The notes under the pieces were generated by a model. That model did no database searches, was not told the DNA's origin, and saw nothing but the letters and a program-made list of their open reading frames with translations. DNA of 8,746 nt from Coriobacteriia bacterium (lineage in GTDB: Bacteria > Actinomycetota > Coriobacteriia > Anaerosomatales > JAHIQC01): contig JAURYZ010000006.1 of the NCBI GenBank assembly GCA_030653635.1, positions 1 to 8,746 of the forward strand. The letters run 5' to 3'. Shown piece by piece: positions 7,095 through 8,746 of this stretch. Both the position numbers and the translations under genes were made by a program. Positions within the stretch are counted from its first letter, which is position 1. Every line of letters begins with the position of its first letter.

Positions 7095-7114
7095 GTTAGT
7101 TATCGCTCACTAAC
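7095..7114. promoter_or_regulatory. Palindromic operator, probable TetR-family repressor site
   Basis: Perfect 6-bp arms GTTAGT (7095-7100) and ACTAAC (7109-7114) separated by 8 bp, a 20-bp span. Arms of the TTAGT/ACTAA kind at this spacing are common among TetR-family operators. It lies between the candidate promoter and the ribosome site of the operon whose last gene is a TetR regulator, so autorepression is the simplest reading. The pairing of regulator and site is inference. Confidence 0.65.
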
Positions 7115-7122
7115 ACGTGCAT

Positions 7123-7142
7123 CGCATCATAACCCTGATGCG
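7123..7142. promoter_or_regulatory. Second 20-bp palindrome over the candidate efflux promoter
   Basis: CGCATCA (7123-7129) and TGATGCG (7136-7142) are perfect 7-bp arms around a 6-bp centre. Outer arms GTGCAT (7117-7122) and ATGCAC (7150-7155) extend the symmetry unevenly. It covers the candidate minus-strand -10 element and its centre is 28 bp from the centre of the first palindrome. It could be a second operator for another regulator, or a stem-loop if transcribed. No family is recognised. Confidence 0.45.
7126..7131 (-). promoter_or_regulatory. Candidate -10 element of the efflux operon
   Basis: TATGAT on the minus strand matches TATAAT at five of six positions. No good -35 is seen at 16-18 bp upstream. 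Transcription would begin near 7119, placing the GTTAGT/ACTAAC palindrome at about +5 to +24, a position suited to repression. Confidence 0.3.
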
Positions 7143-7212
7143 CGTCAGAATGCACTACCTGATATTCCCGCCGCAAGATGAGCTCAAGGATGAGCTCGTA
7201 CCCGAGATCAGA

Positions 7213-7242
7213 TTGGCGCTTGGGCCATGCGTCAGGCATACT
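7213..7242 (+). promoter_or_regulatory. Candidate purA promoter
   Basis: TTGGCG (7213-7218) and CATACT (7237-7242) are separated by 18 bp and match the sigma-70 consensus at four of six positions each. A start near 7249 would give a leader of about 113 nt that begins at the stem-loop at 7251. Weak evidence on sequence alone. Confidence 0.3.
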
Positions 7243-7250
7243 TACGCCGT

Positions 7251-7271
7251 CGCCCGCCTGAATAGCGGGCG
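7251..7271 (+). promoter_or_regulatory. purA leader stem-loop 1
   Basis: CGCCCGC (7251-7257) and GCGGGCG (7265-7271) pair perfectly around the 7-nt loop CTGAATA. If transcription starts near 7249, this hairpin would cap the 5' end of the purA mRNA. No T-run follows, so it is not a terminator on its own. Confidence 0.4.
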
Positions 7272-7275
7272 TTGC

Positions 7276-7312
7276 GCGCACCGCCTCGCCCGGACGGTGC
7301 GCCCGGTCCGGG
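7276..7312 (+). promoter_or_regulatory. purA leader region with two mutually exclusive hairpins
   Basis: GCGCACCG (7276-7283) can pair with CGGTGCGC (7295-7302), an 8-bp stem with 11-nt loop. Alternatively CCCGGAC (7289-7295) can pair with GTCCGGG (7306-7312), a 7-bp stem with 10-nt loop. The two structures use overlapping bases and cannot form together. This is compatible with a conformational switch, but GC-rich DNA produces such pairings by chance and no known riboswitch is recognised. Confidence 0.35.
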
Positions 7313-7347
7313 AGCGGCGGCGAGAGTCCGCGGGACCGAACACACTC

Positions 7348-7354
7348 AGGGGAG
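7348..7354 (+). promoter_or_regulatory. purA ribosome-binding site
   Basis: AGGGGAG ends eight bases before ATG 7363. It fixes the start, since the reading frame is open for 82 more codons upstream without any other supported initiation site. Confidence 0.8.
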
Positions 7355-7362
7355 CAATTCTC

Positions 7363-8652
7363 ATGGCAGGAATAGTCCTAGTCGGCGCTCAGTGGGGCGA
7401 CGAAGGTAAGGGCAAGATCACCGACCTGATCGCCGATGACTTCGATTACGTCGTTCGGTATCAAGGTGGGAACAACGCGGGGCATACCGTCATCCACGGC
7501 GGGCGCACCCTTAAACTGCACCTCATCCCGAGCGGCATCATGTACCCGCACATCACGCCGGTCATTGGCAACGGGTGCGTCATCGACCCCAAAGTGCTGC
7601 TCGAGGAGATGGATCGCCTTGAGGCCGACGGGCTGTCCACGCACCGCCTGCTGATCAGCTGCAACGCGCATGTCATCATGCCGTACCACCGCGATCTTGA
7701 CGGCGCCTCTGAGCGCAGGCTCGGATCGCTTGAGATCGGCACGACACGCCGCGGCATAGGTCCGGCGTACATGGATAAGGCCTCCCGCATGGGTATCCGC
7801 ATGCAGGACCTCACCGACGAGCACATCTTCCGCAAGAAGATCGAGGCCGCTTTACACGAGAAGAACGACATCCTCTCCAAGGTATACGGCCTTCCCACCT
7901 ACACAGTCGACCAGATTGCCGATGAGTACCTCCCGTACGCCGAGCGCATCAAGAAGCACATCTCGGAGACGAGCGTTGTCATCAATCGTGCCTTGAAGGC
8001 GGACCAGTGGGTGCTGTTCGAGGGTGCGCAGGGCACATTGCTCGACCTGGATCACGGCACCTATCCGTTCGTGACCTCGTCAAGCCCAACCGCAGGTGGC
8101 GCGTGCACCGGCGCGGGCGTGGGCCCTAGGGTCGTGGACCGGGTCCTTGGCATAGCGAAGGCCTACATCACGCGCGTCGGGTCAGGCCCGTTCCCGACCG
8201 AGCTTTCCGATGACACTGGGCGTCATCTTATTGAAGTCGGCCACGAGTACGGCACGACCACTGGTCGCGAGCGTCGCGCAGGCTGGTATGACGCGGTCAT
8301 CGTTCGCTACGCGGTGCAGGTTAATGGCCTGACCGACCTGATCATCACCAAGCTCGATGTGCTTTCGCAGCTCGACACCATCAAGGTGTGCGTGGCATAC
8401 GAGTACGAGGGCCATCGCTACAACGAGCTGCCATGCCACCAGACGGTGTTCCATCACGCGAAGCCGATCTACGAGGAGCTTCCTGGCTGGAAGACCGACA
8501 TCACCCACTGTCGCAACTTCGATGAGCTACCCAAGGAAGCCCGCGATTACATCGCTTTCATTGAGGATCTTGCCGAGGTGCCGGTGTCGATGATCGCTGT
8601 GGGTCCCAGCCGCGAGCAGACAATCATGCGGCGCTGGGAGCGCAGGCTGTAG
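7363..8652 (+). CDS. purA: Adenylosuccinate synthetase
   Basis: This cytoplasmic enzyme joins IMP and aspartate using GTP, giving adenylosuccinate, the first committed step from IMP to AMP. The 429-residue protein matches the family length (E. coli 432). Visible landmarks: GAQWGDEGKGKITD (8-21) with catalytic Asp13, the GTP/IMP loop QGGNNAGHTV (34-43) with catalytic His41, IGTTRRGIGPAY (125-136), FEGAQGTLLDLDHGTYPFVTSS (219-240), GPFPTE (275-280), the aspartate-binding loop TTTGRERR (298-305) and guanine-site TKLDVL (329-334). All expected active-site residues appear intact. It is transcribed divergently from the efflux operon, with a leader containing GC-rich stem-loops. There is no functional link to the efflux genes beyond sharing the control region. 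Confidence 0.98.
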   Translation: MAGIVLVGAQWGDEGKGKITDLIADDFDYVVRYQGGNNAGHTVIHGGRTLKLHLIPSGIMYPHITPVIGNGCVIDPKVLLEEMDRLEADGLSTHRLLISCNAHVIMPYHRDLDGASERRLGSLEIGTTRRGIGPAYMDKASRMGIRMQDLTDEHIFRKKIEAALHEKNDILSKVYGLPTYTVDQIADEYLPYAERIKKHISETSVVINRALKADQWVLFEGAQGTLLDLDHGTYPFVTSSSPTAGGACTGAGVGPRVVDRVLGIAKAYITRVGSGPFPTELSDDTGRHLIEVGHEYGTTTGRERRAGWYDAVIVRYAVQVNGLTDLIITKLDVLSQLDTIKVCVAYEYEGHRYNELPCHQTVFHHAKPIYEELPGWKTDITHCRNFDELPKEARDYIAFIEDLAEVPVSMIAVGPSREQTIMRRWERRL

Positions 8653-8682
8653 TGAGTTGGTCGCCTGCGGCGGCGGTCGGCC

Positions 8683-8706
8683 CGCGAGTAGCCCGTCGTT
8701 CTCGCG
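8683..8706 (+). terminator. Weak stem-loop downstream of purA
   Basis: CGCGAG (8683-8688) and CTCGCG (8701-8706) pair around a 12-nt loop, followed by TCTT. The stem is short and the T-run incomplete, so it is at most a weak terminator. Confidence 0.25.
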
Positions 8707-8727
8707 TCTTATACAGAACATGTAGCG

Positions 8728-8746
8728 TTGGAGCCAGTGCTCGTCG
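8728..8746 (+). CDS. Possible first codons of a downstream gene at the window edge
   Basis: From TTG 8728 the frame reads (M)EPVLV and runs off the edge; GTG 8737 is another possible start. A V-L-V start would fit the beta-strand opening of a nucleotide-binding enzyme such as PurD, which often follows purA, but six codons cannot establish this. No convincing ribosome site is visible. Confidence 0.12.

Noticed and set aside
7123..7142. Reading the CGCATCA/TGATGCG palindrome as another copy of the TetR operator
   Set aside because: Its arms share no sequence with GTTAGT/ACTAAC, so it was kept as a separate element.
7117..7362. In-frame 82-codon extension upstream of purA
   Set aside because: The conserved PurA N-terminus starts at ATG 7363 with a good ribosome site; the upstream translation is Arg-rich, resembles no PurA extension and covers the palindromes and stem-loops.
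8714..8722. GAACATGT near the right end as a LexA (SOS) box
   Set aside because: Only one half-site is present; the matching GTTC arm is missing.

Overview
The window looks like a piece of a high-GC bacterial chromosome. The PurA protein, the dense GC-rich coding and a COG2509-type flavoprotein fit an actinobacterial lineage such as Coriobacteriia or relatives, but this placement is from memory of protein resemblance only. No tRNA, rRNA, CRISPR array, insertion sequence or origin was seen.

Layout: (1) 1-231, plus strand, the C-terminal end of a FAD-dependent oxidoreductase. (2) 261-7084, minus strand, a seven-gene cluster read right to left: lipoprotein membrane-fusion adaptor, membrane-anchored HlyD-type adaptor, ABC ATPase 1, ABC-2 permease 1, ABC-2 permease 2, ABC ATPase 2 and a TetR-family regulator. 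The junctions are a 44-nt gap between the two adaptors, then a 1-nt overlap, a 4-nt GTGA overlap, a direct TAG-ATG abutment, a 10-nt gap and an 8-nt overlap, so this is almost certainly one transcription unit. (3) 7085-7362, a divergent control region with two perfect 20-bp-span palindromes next to the efflux start and GC-rich stem-loops in the purA leader. (4) 7363-8652, plus strand, complete purA. (5) 8653-8746, the start of the next intergenic region, possibly with the first codons of another gene at the very edge.

The cluster has the composition of the E. coli YbhG-YbhF-YbhS-YbhR exporter and its TetR regulator CecR/YbiH, with differences. The fused double ATPase YbhF is split into two genes placed on either side of the permeases, there are two adaptors instead of one, and the regulator gene is last. 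Motifs suggest the two ATPases form an asymmetric heterodimer. ATPase 1 lacks the switch (H-loop) histidine and ATPase 2 has an altered signature (LSVGW). In a head-to-tail dimer both defects fall in the same composite ATP site, leaving one canonical site.

Proposed working: two different permeases form the membrane channel, the two ATPases power it, the adaptors extend it outward, and the TetR protein, made from the end of the same transcript, represses at a GTTAGT-N8-ACTAAC palindrome directly upstream of the first ribosome-binding site. The substrate cannot be read from the sequence; drug-like or toxic small molecules are the usual cargo of relatives. The cluster is the least conventional part of the window, but it is a variant of a known exporter architecture rather than a wholly new system.
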